Below are positions 1-9,123 of a DNA stretch of 64,000 nt, one piece after another. Under the pieces are notes generated by a model that did not search any database, had not been told where the DNA came from, and saw nothing but the letters and a program-made list of their open reading frames with translations. Made by a program: the position numbers and the translations under genes. The DNA lies in assembly GCF_004365175.1 (NCBI RefSeq), contig NZ_SOCE01000001.1, forward strand, positions 1,723,154-1,787,153, written 5' to 3'. Origin of the DNA: Kribbella voronezhensis (GTDB lineage: Bacteria > Actinomycetota > Actinomycetes > Propionibacteriales > Kribbellaceae). Each line of letters begins with the position of its first letter. The stretch's first letter is position 1.

Positions 1-513
1 CTGCGGCATCCCGTAGATCTTGCCGTCCGGCGCGGTCGCCATCGCCTTCCACTCGGGCGTGGAGTCCAGCGCCTTCTTGATGTTCGGCGCGTACTGGTCG
101 ATCAGCTGGTTCAGCGGTACGACGACACCCTGGCCACCGAGCTTGAGCAGCTCCGCCGGGGTGAACTGGTCGACCCACGGGATCAGCAGGTACAGATCGG
201 GGTAGTCGCCGCTGGCCAGCGAGATCTGCCGCTTCTCCTTCGACGGACCGCCGTCGAACGTCGTGGTCTGCCACTTGATGGAGAGGTTGAACTTCTGCTT
301 CATCAGCTTGGTGAAGTCGTTCGTGGCGAGGTTCGTGTCGGCCGACTGCGGCGCGAAGACGTTCAGCGTGACGTCGGGATTTCCGGTGATCGTCGGCAGC
401 GGCTTACCCTGCTCGTTGTTCGAGCCGCCACCGGAACAGGCCGCGAGCGCGAATGCCCCGAGACTGATGCCGGCGATCGCGGCACGCCTGGTCTTTGTGA
501 ACTGTACAGACAT
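1..513 (-). CDS. Extracellular sugar-binding lipoprotein of an ABC importer (C-terminus cut by window edge)
   Basis: The gene enters the window from its 3' side, so only the N-terminal ~171 residues are visible. It begins MSVQFTKTRRAAIAG and has a lipoprotein signal with the lipobox LAAC followed by a Gly/Ser-rich linker, so it is anchored outside the membrane. The mature part (NPDVTLNVFAPQSADTNLATNDFTK) fits large family-1 solute-binding proteins for oligosaccharides. It lies just upstream, on the minus strand, of nothing else visible, but 35 nt downstream of two permease genes in the same direction, completing an LplABC-type importer. The ATP-binding subunit is not local; such systems commonly share an MsmK-like ATPase. 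The substrate is inferred from the neighbouring fucosidase. Confidence 0.85.
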   Translation of the reverse strand, partial: MSVQFTKTRRAAIAGISLGAFALAACSGGGSNNEQGKPLPTITGNPDVTLNVFAPQSADTNLATNDFTKLMKQKFNLSIKWQTTTFDGGPSKEKRQISLASGDYPDLYLLIPWVDQFTPAELLKLGGQGVVVPLNQLIDQYAPNIKKALDSTPEWKAMATAPDGKIYGMPQ

Positions 514-548
514 GAGGTCCCTCACAGGGGTCGAGGTGATGCGGAAGA

Positions 549-1499
549 TCAGCCCTTCACGGCGCCGATCAGGATTCCCTTGGTGAAGTAGCGGGCGACG
601 AACGGATAGATCAGCAGGACCGGCACGCTCGCCACCACGATCAGCGAGTACTTGAGCAGATCGGCCAGTTGCTGGCGCTGGATGACCACGGAGGCATCGA
701 CGGCCCCACCGCCGGTCGTGTTCAGGATCAAGATGTTGCGCAGGACCAGTTGCAGCGGGAACAGGTCCGGGTTCTTCAGGTAGATCAGCGCGTCGAAGTA
801 CGAGTTCCACTGCATGATCGCGTACATCAAAGCGACCACCGCGATCATCGGTTTGGCCAGTGGGATCACCACCGACCAGAGGAACCGCAGGTCGCCGCAG
901 CCGTCCAGTTGGGAGGCTTCGACGAGTTCTTCGGGGATCGCGGTGCGGAAGTAGCTGCGGGCGATGATGACCTGCCAGACCCCGATCGCCTGCGGAATGA
1001 TCAGCGCCCAGCGGGTGTCCAGCAGACCGACCGACTGGACCACCAGGTACGTCGGGATGAGGCCACCGGTGAACAGCATCGTGAACAGGATCAGCGTCAT
1101 CACGACGTTGCGGCCGACCAGCGTCCGGCGGGACATCGGATAGGCGATCGCGACCGTCATCGTGACGCTCACGATCGTCCCGGCCACGGTGTAGAACAAC
1201 GAGTTCAGGTAGCCCTGGATGATCTGTGGGTTGGCGAACACCGCGTGGTACCCGCGCAGCGAGAAGTCCACCGGCCACAGCAGCACCCGGCCCGACGAAA
1301 CTGCCTGCGGACTGCTGAACGAGCTGGCCAGGATGTAGAGCAGCGGCAGCAGCACGACCGCGAGGAACACCGTCAGCAGCAGGTAGACGCACACCATGAA
1401 AAGCCGGTCGGTGCGTGGTTCGCGGATCCGTTGGGTCCGGGCGGCCCGGCGTTCGGCCCTCTTGCCGGGCAGTGTCGGTGTTTCGGCTTGGGCGGTCAT
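549..1499 (-). CDS. Carbohydrate ABC transporter permease, LplC/YtcP type
   Basis: This inner-membrane subunit of a binding-protein-dependent sugar importer has 316 residues, starting MTAQAETPTLPGKRAERRAA. It shows about six hydrophobic segments from residue ~35 to the end, and the EAA-type coupling loop EELVEASQLDGCGDLRFLWSVVIPL near residue 200. The closing TKGILIGAVKG tail is typical of LplC-like permeases. The ATG (1497-1499) overlaps the stop of the upstream permease by ATGA, so the two are translationally coupled. The open frame continues upstream well past this start, but that part is antisense-like sequence over the other permease. Confidence 0.9.
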   Translation of the reverse strand: MTAQAETPTLPGKRAERRAARTQRIREPRTDRLFMVCVYLLLTVFLAVVLLPLLYILASSFSSPQAVSSGRVLLWPVDFSLRGYHAVFANPQIIQGYLNSLFYTVAGTIVSVTMTVAIAYPMSRRTLVGRNVVMTLILFTMLFTGGLIPTYLVVQSVGLLDTRWALIIPQAIGVWQVIIARSYFRTAIPEELVEASQLDGCGDLRFLWSVVIPLAKPMIAVVALMYAIMQWNSYFDALIYLKNPDLFPLQLVLRNILILNTTGGGAVDASVVIQRQQLADLLKYSLIVVASVPVLLIYPFVARYFTKGILIGAVKG

Positions 1500-2485
1500 G
1501 ACCACAGTCCGTTCCCGGTGATCCGTTTGGCGAGCGCGTTGACGACCAGCAGCAGGGCCAGGTTGATCACCGAGTTGAACAGCCCGATCGCGGTCGCCAT
1601 GCTGAAGTCGGCGTTCAGCAGGCCGGTCTTGTAGACGTAGGTGGAGATGATCTCCGACTGGCTGAGGTTGAGCGGGTTCTGCAACAGGAACGCCTTCTCG
1701 AACCCGATCGCCATGATGTTGCCGACGGCAAGGACCAGGATGACCACCGCGGTCGGCATGATGCCGGGCAGGTCGACATGCCGGATCCGCTGCAGCCGGC
1801 TGGCCCCGTCGACCTTGGCGGACTCGTGCAGCGCCGGATCGATCCCGGACAACGCGGCCAGGTAGATCACCGCGGAGTATCCGGTGGTCTGCCAGACGTC
1901 CGACCAGACGTAGATGTGCCGGAAGTAGTCCGGGTCGCCGAGGAAGTCGATCGCCGGTACGCCGAAGAAGCCGAGTCCTTCGTTGATGATGCCCAGTCGC
2001 GGCGACAGCACCAGGATGGTCATCGAGACGACCACCACGGTCGAGATGAAGTACGGCGCATAGGTGACCATCTGCACGGTCCGCTTGAACAACCCGGTCC
2101 GGGCCTCGTTCAGCGCCAGCGCGAGAATGATCGCGAGCGGGAAACTCGCCGCCACGGTGTAGACCGACAACAGGAACGTGTTCTTCACCAGCGTCCAGAA
2201 CACCGGGTTGTGGAAGAACAGCTCGAAGTTCTGCCAGCCCACCCACGGGCTGCCCCAGATCCCCTTGATCACGTTGTAGTTCTTGAACGCCAGCACGGCA
2301 TTCGACATCGGGATGTACTTGAACACCGCGAACCACACCAACGGCACGACCATCAGCAGGTACAGCGTCCAGTGTCGCTGCAGGCTCCGCCCGAGGCCCT
2401 TGAGACCGGGCCGCTCCCGGCGCCGCCGACGGCGCCGGGCCGGCAGCTCGCCGGCCGGCGGGCGAACAGTTGTCAGGGTTGCCAT
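1496..2485 (-). CDS. Carbohydrate ABC transporter permease, LplB type
   Basis: A 329-residue partner permease of the importer. It has a basic cytoplasmic N-terminus ([16 protein letters not shown]), then about six membrane spans, and the coupling loop ESAKVDGASRLQRIRHVDLPGI near residue 220. The N-terminal motif WFAVFKYIPMSNAVLAFKNYN and the substrate-side GIWGSPWVGWQNFELFF are characteristic of LplB-family permeases for plant or bacterial oligosaccharides. It is followed by the LplC-like gene with a 4-nt overlap and preceded by the GH95 gene with a 25-nt gap, so GH95, both permeases and the binding protein form one minus-strand operon. Confidence 0.9.
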   Translation of the reverse strand: MATLTTVRPPAGELPARRRRRRRERPGLKGLGRSLQRHWTLYLLMVVPLVWFAVFKYIPMSNAVLAFKNYNVIKGIWGSPWVGWQNFELFFHNPVFWTLVKNTFLLSVYTVAASFPLAIILALALNEARTGLFKRTVQMVTYAPYFISTVVVVSMTILVLSPRLGIINEGLGFFGVPAIDFLGDPDYFRHIYVWSDVWQTTGYSAVIYLAALSGIDPALHESAKVDGASRLQRIRHVDLPGIMPTAVVILVLAVGNIMAIGFEKAFLLQNPLNLSQSEIISTYVYKTGLLNADFSMATAIGLFNSVINLALLLVVNALAKRITGNGLWS

Positions 2486-2510
2486 GGTGCCTCCTCGTCC
2501 GGGCCGGCGA

Positions 2511-4880
2511 TCAGTTCGAGCTCACGCGGTGGCCGATTCCGGCCGTCAATCGGATCGCCACCCGCTCGTCGCCGAGGCGGACGCTCCGGTCCTGATCCCG
2601 GTCAGCGGTCAGGACCGCCTCGACACCCTGCGGCGTCCAGGTGAGATCGACCGTGACGCCGCCGCGCGCCCTGAGCCCCGTCACTCGCCCGCTGGTCCAG
2701 GTGGCGGGCAGCGCAGGAAGCAGTTCGATGTCGTCGGTGTGGCTCTGCAGCAGCATCTCCGCGATACCTGCCGTCGCGCCGAAGTTGCCGTCGATCTGGA
2801 ACGGCGGGTGGGCGCAGAACAGGTTCGGGTAGACGCCGGCGCCACTGCCGATGTGCCCGGTGGCGTCGTCGTCGGCCGGCCGCAGGAAGGCCCGGACCAG
2901 GCGGTGCGTCGCCGCCGAGTCGCGCAGGCGGGCCCGCAGGCAGATCTTCCAGGCCAGTGACCAGCCAGTCGCCTCGTCACCGCGCAGATCGAGCGTTCGC
3001 GCGGCGGCTGCGGCCAGTTCCGGCGTACCGTCGGGGGTGATCGCGCTGCCCGGATGCAGGCCGACCAGGTGGGACATGTGGCGGTGGTTCGGGTCCTCTT
3101 CCGCGAAGTCGGCCGCCCACTCCTGTAGTTGCCCACGGCCACCGATCGGCGGATCGGGCAGTCGCTTCCGCGCCGCTGCAAGGTCGTCGACGATCGGGTC
3201 GACCATGTCGAGGAGCTCGGCCGACTGCTCCACCCGGTGGAACAGATCCGAGATCAGGGCCAGGTCCATCGTCGAGGACTCCGTGACCGAGGCGGTCTGC
3301 CCGTCACTGGTGAGGTAGAGGTTCTCGGGAGATGTCGACGGCGCAGTACCGAGGCTGCCGTCTGGTAGCTCGACGAGCCAGTCGAGGCAGAACTCCGCGG
3401 CCCCACGCAACACCGGCCAGGCTTCCGCGAGGAACTCGAGGTCGCCGGTGAACTCGTAGTGATCCCACAAGTGGCTGGCCAGCCAGGCACCCGCCATCGG
3501 CCAGTTCGACCAGCGTGGGTCGCCTTCGACAGGGATCGTCCAGCACCAGGCGTCGGCGTTGTGGTGCGCGGTCCACCCGCCGCAGCCGTAGCGCTCCCGC
3601 GCAGTCGTCCGCCCTGCTTGAGCGAGCTGGTCGATGTAGCGCAGCAACGGTTCGTGGCACTCGGAGAGATTGGTCGTCTCGGCCGGCCAGTAGTTCATCT
3701 CGGTGTTGATGTTCACCGTGTAGTTGGAGCTCCACGGCGGTCGCAGGATGTCGTTCCAGATGCCTTGCAGCGTGATCGGCAGACCGCCCGGCCGCGAGCT
3801 CGCGATCATCAGATAGCGGCCGTAGTTGAACAGCAGTGCCGCAAGCGCAGGATCGTCGACACCTTGGGCGATCCGTACGTCGGTGGGCAGTTCGGACTGC
3901 TCTGCGGAACCCGCCAGCTCCAACGCCGAACGACGGAACAAGCGGCGATGATCGTCCTGATGCGCCGACCGCAGTACTTCGAAGTCACGACCGAGAGCGG
4001 CTTGCACGACCTGGTCGGCGGCAGCCCAGCATTCCTCACCTGTTCGAGTGGGCGGAACCGAAGGGCCGTCGTACCCCGTGGCGGTCGAGAGCACGAGGGT
4101 CAGTTCGGACGCGCCCTCGACGATCAACTCGTTCCCGGCGGTGCGGATTTCACCGTCGCTGCTGGCACGCAACGCGATCGCAGCCTCCATACCGCGATCC
4201 GGACCGTCGGAGTACCGGATGGGCTCCGGCACGTCGCGATGGGGCGGCGCGACATCGGCCGGCGCCTGGAGCAGCAGTCCGAGCCCGCCGTCGACCGCGT
4301 GCGGGCGCGACTGCAACTGTGAGGTCAGCCGGCAGGTCAGCGCGAGCACCGGCTCGGACGCGGTCAGCCGCTGAACCAGTACGCCGTCCGGCGCGCTGAC
4401 GAAGACCTCCTGCCGGACCGTCACTCCCTCGAGCTCGAACTGCGCCGTGGCGATCGCCGCGTCGAGATCGAGTTCCCGCCGGTACTGCGTGACGTCGCCA
4501 GCTGCAGGCACCGCGCCATCGACGCGTATTTCGAGCAGGAGATCGCCCAACGGCAAGAACGCCTGCGAATAGCCCGAGTGGAAACCGCGAGCCAGTTCGT
4601 GCGCCCGCCGGACGTCGCCGTCCCGCAGCGCATCACGCACCGCCTGCACGGCATCGGCGCCGGTCGCGCCGAGCGGAGTCGACAACGCCCGCGCGGTCTG
4701 CGGACTGCCCGACCACAAGGTCTCGTCGTTCAGTCCGATCCGATCCGTGCCGACGCCGCCGAAGCACATCGCGCCGATCCGCCCGTTGCCGAGCGGTAAC
4801 GCCTCCAGCCAGGCGGCCGCAGGCTGGTCGTAGAAAAGCCGCTGGGTGGCGGCGTGGTTCGAGCTCACCAGGTTGCTCAT
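2511..4880 (-). CDS. Glycoside hydrolase family 95, likely alpha-L-fucosidase (1,2-alpha-L-fucosidase type)
   Basis: This 789-residue enzyme matches the full length of a GH95 catalytic unit. The N-terminal domain opens with the family hallmark LPLGNGRIGAMCFGG and NDETLWSG (residues ~28-58). The (alpha/alpha)6 barrel carries the inverting-mechanism residues known from the Bifidobacterium enzyme AfcA: Asn390 and Asn392 in NINTEMNYWPAE, the acid Glu519 in TSPEN, and Asp697 in FQIDGNFG. No signal peptide is seen, so it probably works in the cytoplasm on imported oligosaccharides. Some GH95 members act on alpha-L-galactosides, but the divergent L-fuconate dehydratase gene favours fucose. It leads the operon with the importer. 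Confidence 0.9.
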   Translation of the reverse strand: MSNLVSSNHAATQRLFYDQPAAAWLEALPLGNGRIGAMCFGGVGTDRIGLNDETLWSGSPQTARALSTPLGATGADAVQAVRDALRDGDVRRAHELARGFHSGYSQAFLPLGDLLLEIRVDGAVPAAGDVTQYRRELDLDAAIATAQFELEGVTVRQEVFVSAPDGVLVQRLTASEPVLALTCRLTSQLQSRPHAVDGGLGLLLQAPADVAPPHRDVPEPIRYSDGPDRGMEAAIALRASSDGEIRTAGNELIVEGASELTLVLSTATGYDGPSVPPTRTGEECWAAADQVVQAALGRDFEVLRSAHQDDHRRLFRRSALELAGSAEQSELPTDVRIAQGVDDPALAALLFNYGRYLMIASSRPGGLPITLQGIWNDILRPPWSSNYTVNINTEMNYWPAETTNLSECHEPLLRYIDQLAQAGRTTARERYGCGGWTAHHNADAWCWTIPVEGDPRWSNWPMAGAWLASHLWDHYEFTGDLEFLAEAWPVLRGAAEFCLDWLVELPDGSLGTAPSTSPENLYLTSDGQTASVTESSTMDLALISDLFHRVEQSAELLDMVDPIVDDLAAARKRLPDPPIGGRGQLQEWAADFAEEDPNHRHMSHLVGLHPGSAITPDGTPELAAAAARTLDLRGDEATGWSLAWKICLRARLRDSAATHRLVRAFLRPADDDATGHIGSGAGVYPNLFCAHPPFQIDGNFGATAGIAEMLLQSHTDDIELLPALPATWTSGRVTGLRARGGVTVDLTWTPQGVEAVLTADRDQDRSVRLGDERVAIRLTAGIGHRVSSN

Positions 4881-5019
4881 ACCAGTGCCCTCCGTCGAGA
4901 CGACGAGGTATTGATCCTATGAATTTCCGGGATCGTAGCGCCGACTCGCGTCTTGGTCCATACTGAACGGCAGCTAAGCCGAAGAAAGATCCCATCTATT
5001 GCTGATCGTGAGGGCCCTC
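4881..5019. promoter_or_regulatory. Divergent promoter region between the GH95 operon and L-fuconate dehydratase
   Basis: These 139 bases separate the two divergent transcription units and must hold both promoters. The only symmetry I see is GATCC (4913-4917) facing GGATC (4930-4934), a weak 5-bp inverted repeat with a 12-nt spacer. It could be a binding site for the GntR regulator encoded downstream, but the arms are too short for a firm call. Confidence 0.35.
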
Positions 5020-6339
5020 ATGCCACGCATCACCTCGGTGGAGGTTGTCGACGTCCGCTTCCCGACCTCGCTGACCAGCGACGGGTCGGACGCGATGAAC
5101 AAGGACGGCGACCACTCGGCGGCGTACGTCATCCTGCATACCGACGACCCGGGTCTGGCTGGTCACGGCTTCACCTTCACCATCGGGCGCGGGAACGACC
5201 TGTGTGCCGCGGCGGCGGCGCAACGTGGCGAGCCGCTGGTCGGCCGCGACGTCGACGCGCTGTGCGCCGATCTCGGCGGGATCTATCGCGAACTCCAGTC
5301 GGACAGCCAGCTGCGCTGGCTCGGACCGGACAAGGGCGTCATCCATCTCGCCCTCGCCGCGGTGATGAACGCGGTCTGGGATCTGGCCGCGCGCCGGGCC
5401 GGCGTACCGCTGTGGCGACTGCTGGCCGAGATGTCACCCGAACAACTCGTCGACGCGGCCGATCTGCGCTATCTCGCCGACGTCCTGACCCCCGAGCAGG
5501 CGGTCGCACTGCTGGCCGGGCAAGAAGGGGGCCGCAAGCAACGAATCGAGCAGCTGGAGGCCTCCGGCTACCCGTGCTACACGACGTCGGCCGGTTGGCT
5601 CGGGTACTCCGATGCCAAGCTGCGCAGGCTCTGCGAAGAAGCCGTTGCCTCGGGCTACAAACATGTGAAGCTCAAGGTCGGTGCGAATCTGGCCGACGAC
5701 ATCCGGCGCTGCGGGATCGCCCGTGAGGTGATCGGGGCGGACGGCAACCTGATGATCGACGCGAACCAGGTCTGGGAGGTCCCGCAGGCGATCGAATGGG
5801 TGCGGGCGCTGGCCCGCTTCGAACCGCTGTGGATCGAGGAGCCCACGAGCCCCGACGACATTCTCGGCCATGCGGCGATCCGCAAGGCCGTGGCACCCAT
5901 CGGCGTCGCCACCGGCGAGCACGGGATGAATCGTGTGCTGTTCAAGCAGCTGTTCCAGGCCGGCGCCATCGACTACTGCCAGCTCGACGCCGCCCGCCTG
6001 GGCAGTGTCAACGAGGTGCTCGCGGTCTACTTGCTCGCCGCGAAGTTCGGCGTACCGGTCTGTCCGCATGCGGGCGGTGTGGGTCTGTGCGAACTCGTCC
6101 AGCATCTCGCGGTCTTCGACTACGTCGCGGTGTCGGGCTCGCTCGACCGCCGCGTCACGGAGTACGTCGACCATTTGCACGAACACTTCGTCGAGCCTTG
6201 CGTGGTACGAAACGGCGCCTACGTGCTGCCGACCGCACCCGGTTACAGTGCCGAGATGCACAGAGAGTCACTCGCGACCTACATCTATCCGGACGGCACC
6301 TACTGGGCGTCACGAGCGCTCGTGGAGCCCGTCCCGTGA
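5020..6339 (+). CDS. L-fuconate dehydratase (enolase superfamily)
   Basis: The enzyme converts L-fuconate to 2-keto-3-deoxy-L-fuconate in non-phosphorylative L-fucose catabolism. All catalytic residues of the family are present, at the numbering of Xanthomonas FucD minus one: the KxK pair Lys217/Lys219 (HVKLKVG), metal ligands Asp247 (MIDANQ), Glu273 (WIEEP) and Glu300 (TGEHG), and the base His350 (CPHAGG). The N-terminus [21 protein letters not shown] is a fuconate-dehydratase signature. I chose ATG 5020 (MPRITSV) over TTG 4999 because the family starts there and AGG lies 7 nt upstream. Its stop overlaps the GntR start by 4 nt. Confidence 0.93.
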   Translation: MPRITSVEVVDVRFPTSLTSDGSDAMNKDGDHSAAYVILHTDDPGLAGHGFTFTIGRGNDLCAAAAAQRGEPLVGRDVDALCADLGGIYRELQSDSQLRWLGPDKGVIHLALAAVMNAVWDLAARRAGVPLWRLLAEMSPEQLVDAADLRYLADVLTPEQAVALLAGQEGGRKQRIEQLEASGYPCYTTSAGWLGYSDAKLRRLCEEAVASGYKHVKLKVGANLADDIRRCGIAREVIGADGNLMIDANQVWEVPQAIEWVRALARFEPLWIEEPTSPDDILGHAAIRKAVAPIGVATGEHGMNRVLFKQLFQAGAIDYCQLDAARLGSVNEVLAVYLLAAKFGVPVCPHAGGVGLCELVQHLAVFDYVAVSGSLDRRVTEYVDHLHEHFVEPCVVRNGAYVLPTAPGYSAEMHRESLATYIYPDGTYWASRALVEPVP

Positions 6340-7085
6340 GCAAGGCGAAGACGGCGGCGCCGGCTCGTACGCCGGGTGTCTCCCAGACCGACATCGTCGT
6401 CCAGGGCATCCGGCAGATGATCGTCGACGGGCGGTTGCGCCCGGGCGGCCGGCTGCCCGTCGAGAAAGACCTCGCGGCGGCTCTCGGGGTCTCCAGGAAT
6501 CCACTGCGCGAAGGCGTCCGGGCCCTGTCGATGCTGGGAGTTCTCGACACCCGGCAAGGCGACGGCACTTATGTCACCAACCTGGATCCGGCGATGCTGC
6601 TGGCTCCGCTCGGTTTCGTCGTCGATCTGCAGGACGGCAGCGGGACGCATCACCAGCACGCCGTCCGCCGGATCCTGGAGACCGAGGCGGCTGCCGCTGC
6701 CTCACTGCGGATCGCCGAGGCGCAACTCGAGGCCGCTGCCGAGCTGTTGCGTCACAACGAGACCGAACTGGCGAAGAAGGAGCCCGATCACGAACTGGTG
6801 ATCGAGAACGACATCGCCTTCCACCGCATCATCGCCGACGCCGCGGGCAATCCGTTGCTGGCGGCCCTGATCGACGCGCTCGGCGGCCGCACCATGCGTG
6901 ACCGGTTGCGCCGGTCGATCTCGCAGCCGGGCGCGGACGAGACCGCCCATCGCGAGCATCTGTCCATCCTCGACGCGCTCAGCACCCACGACCCGGATCG
7001 AGCCCGCACCCGGATGGCCGCCCACCTGTTCACCGTCGAGGACTACCTGCTCGAACGAAACGGTGCGAACCCGACCCCGGAATGA
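6336..7085 (+). CDS. GntR-family transcriptional regulator, FadR subfamily
   Basis: This 249-residue regulator has an N-terminal winged helix (residues ~16-80, with [41 protein letters not shown]) and an all-helical FCD effector domain after residue ~100. The FCD metal or ligand residues are visible in [15 protein letters not shown] and EHLSILDAL. The GTG start at 6336 is coupled to the dehydratase stop through GTGA. Position between two sugar-catabolic genes suggests it senses fuconate, keto-deoxyfuconate or a related acid and represses this locus; that ligand is an inference. The open frame extends upstream over the dehydratase, but that part is not coding. Confidence 0.9.
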   Translation: MSKAKTAAPARTPGVSQTDIVVQGIRQMIVDGRLRPGGRLPVEKDLAAALGVSRNPLREGVRALSMLGVLDTRQGDGTYVTNLDPAMLLAPLGFVVDLQDGSGTHHQHAVRRILETEAAAAASLRIAEAQLEAAAELLRHNETELAKKEPDHELVIENDIAFHRIIADAAGNPLLAALIDALGGRTMRDRLRRSISQPGADETAHREHLSILDALSTHDPDRARTRMAAHLFTVEDYLLERNGANPTPE

Positions 7086-9122
7086 GTGTTCTGGATGACC
7101 TTGCTGCACTGGAGTACCACTGACCTGACGTTGACCTTCGCCCTCGACGACGGCGGCCCGGTGCGACTGACCGCCGTACGCGAGAAGTCGCAGCCGTCTG
7201 CTGCCGGCCCGGAGCCGAGCCAGCCGCTGGTCGAGGTCTCGGCCATCGGGTACGGGCGCTCGCCGAGCAGCAACCGGCACGTCGAGACCGCGCTCGGCCA
7301 GCAGTTGCGCTATGTCAGCCACGAGGAATCCGAGTCGCTGTTGCGGATCGTCCAGGAAGAACCCCGGTCGGGGCTGCGCGTGGTCAGCGTCTTCGAGGCA
7401 CGGGCCGGCGTCCGTGCCTGGTCCGAAGCCTCCATCAGCGGCACCGGAACCCTGCAGTTGACGTTCCTCTCGTCGCTCGTCGTCGGCCTGGCGTCGATCG
7501 ACGCCGACCTGTACTCGGCGGAGAACACGTGGATGGCCGAGAACCGGTGGTCCGCACACCCCTTGCGCTCGGGCGCTCTGGCGCAGATCGTCCGCGATCC
7601 CCATCACCACGTGGCCCGGAGCCGGCACGCCGTGACCAACACCGGTTCGTGGTCGACCGGTGAGCGGTCGCCGATCGGCGTGCTGGTCGAGCGAAGTACG
7701 CCGTACGCGATCGGTTGGCAGATCGAGCACAACGGGCCCTGGCACTACGAACTCGGTGAGAGTCTGCGCGGCGGCTATCTGCTGCTGAGCGGTCCCACTG
7801 ACCAGGAACACCAGTGGAGCTTCGAGCTGAGCGCCGGCAAACCGTTCACCACCGTGCCGGTGTCACTCGTCGCGGGGACGGACAGGGACAGCGTGTTCGC
7901 CGCGCTCACCCGTCAGCGCCGCGCGATCCGGCAGCGGCGGCCGATCGACGATCGGATGCCGGTCGTCTTCAACGACTACATGAACACCCTCCTGGGTGAC
8001 CCGACGACCGAGAAGCTGCTGCCCCTGATCGACGCGGCCGCGACCGTCGGAGCCGACTACTTCTGCATCGACGCCGGCTGGTACGCCGAAGGCGACTGGT
8101 GGAACACCGTCGGAGCCTGGCAGCCCTCCACCACCCGCTTCCCGAACGGTCTCGCCGAGGTGATCGACCGGATCCACTCGCACGGCATGGTGCCTGGCCT
8201 CTGGCTGGAGCCCGAGGTGATCGGCGTTCGCTCCCCGATGGCGGCCGAACTGCCCGACGACGCGTTCCTGACCCGTCGCGGCCTCCGGGTCGAGGAGTCC
8301 GGGCGCTACCTGCTCGACCTCCGAAACCAGGCCGCCCGCGCGCACCTCGACGAGACGGTGGACCGGCTGGTCCGCGACTTCGGCGTCGGCTTCTTCAAGT
8401 TCGACAACAACACGATGACGGGCCCCGGGACGGACAACGGCGGCACGTCGGTCGGCCACGGTCTGCTCGAACACCAGCGAGCGCTGCTCGACTGGCTCGA
8501 CGACCTGCAGACGCGCCACCCGGAGTTGTTGATCGAGAACTGCGCCTCGGGGGCGATGCGGATGGACTACGCGATGATGTCCCGCCTGCACCTGCAGTCC
8601 ACCTCGGACCAGGAGCATCCGTTGCTCTACGCGACCATCGCCGCGGCCGCGCCCGCCGCCGTCCTCCCCGAACAGGCCGGCCACTGGGCCTACCCGATCA
8701 GCGGCAGCACGCGCGAGGAGTTCACCTTCGCGCTCGTCAACGGTGTACTCGGCCGGCTCTACCTGTCCGGCCACCTCAATCGGATGACCCCGCCCGAGCT
8801 CGACCTCGTCCGGTCCGCCCTGAGCGCGCATCGCGCCGTACTCGACGACCTCGACTCTCTCGTTCCTTCTTGGCCCCTCGGCCTGCCGACCTGGACCGAC
8901 GAGTGGGTCGCCCTGTGCCTCAACGGTCCAGGCGCCTGCTATCTGACCGTCTGGCACCGCGCGCCGGGGCCGTCCACCATCACCTTTGCCTTCCCCCGGT
9001 CGAAGATCGAACCGCACTTCCCCACCGACCTCGATGGCTGGACCTACACCTGGACCGGCGACTCCCTCACCATCTCTGTCGACACCCCGGAGCCCTCCGC
9101 CCGCGTACTGCGCCTGACCTGA
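7086..9122 (+). CDS. Alpha-galactosidase, glycoside hydrolase family 36
   Basis: The protein (678 residues from GTG 7086, 675 from ATG 7095) has a beta-rich N-terminal domain to about residue 270, then a (beta/alpha)8 barrel. The nucleophile is the Asp in FFKFDNN and the acid/base the Asp in STSDQEHP, the usual GH36 pair; GLWLEPEVIG and IENCASGAMRMDYA are further family motifs. No signal peptide is seen. The gene abuts the GntR stop, so fuconate dehydratase, GntR and GH36 form one transcript. ATG 7095 is better placed behind GGAATGAG than GTG 7086. Fucosylated and galactosylated side chains together suggest hemicellulose or glycoprotein glycans as food. Confidence 0.87.
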   Translation: MFWMTLLHWSTTDLTLTFALDDGGPVRLTAVREKSQPSAAGPEPSQPLVEVSAIGYGRSPSSNRHVETALGQQLRYVSHEESESLLRIVQEEPRSGLRVVSVFEARAGVRAWSEASISGTGTLQLTFLSSLVVGLASIDADLYSAENTWMAENRWSAHPLRSGALAQIVRDPHHHVARSRHAVTNTGSWSTGERSPIGVLVERSTPYAIGWQIEHNGPWHYELGESLRGGYLLLSGPTDQEHQWSFELSAGKPFTTVPVSLVAGTDRDSVFAALTRQRRAIRQRRPIDDRMPVVFNDYMNTLLGDPTTEKLLPLIDAAATVGADYFCIDAGWYAEGDWWNTVGAWQPSTTRFPNGLAEVIDRIHSHGMVPGLWLEPEVIGVRSPMAAELPDDAFLTRRGLRVEESGRYLLDLRNQAARAHLDETVDRLVRDFGVGFFKFDNNTMTGPGTDNGGTSVGHGLLEHQRALLDWLDDLQTRHPELLIENCASGAMRMDYAMMSRLHLQSTSDQEHPLLYATIAAAAPAAVLPEQAGHWAYPISGSTREEFTFALVNGVLGRLYLSGHLNRMTPPELDLVRSALSAHRAVLDDLDSLVPSWPLGLPTWTDEWVALCLNGPGACYLTVWHRAPGPSTITFAFPRSKIEPHFPTDLDGWTYTWTGDSLTISVDTPEPSARVLRLT

Positions 9123-9123
9123 C

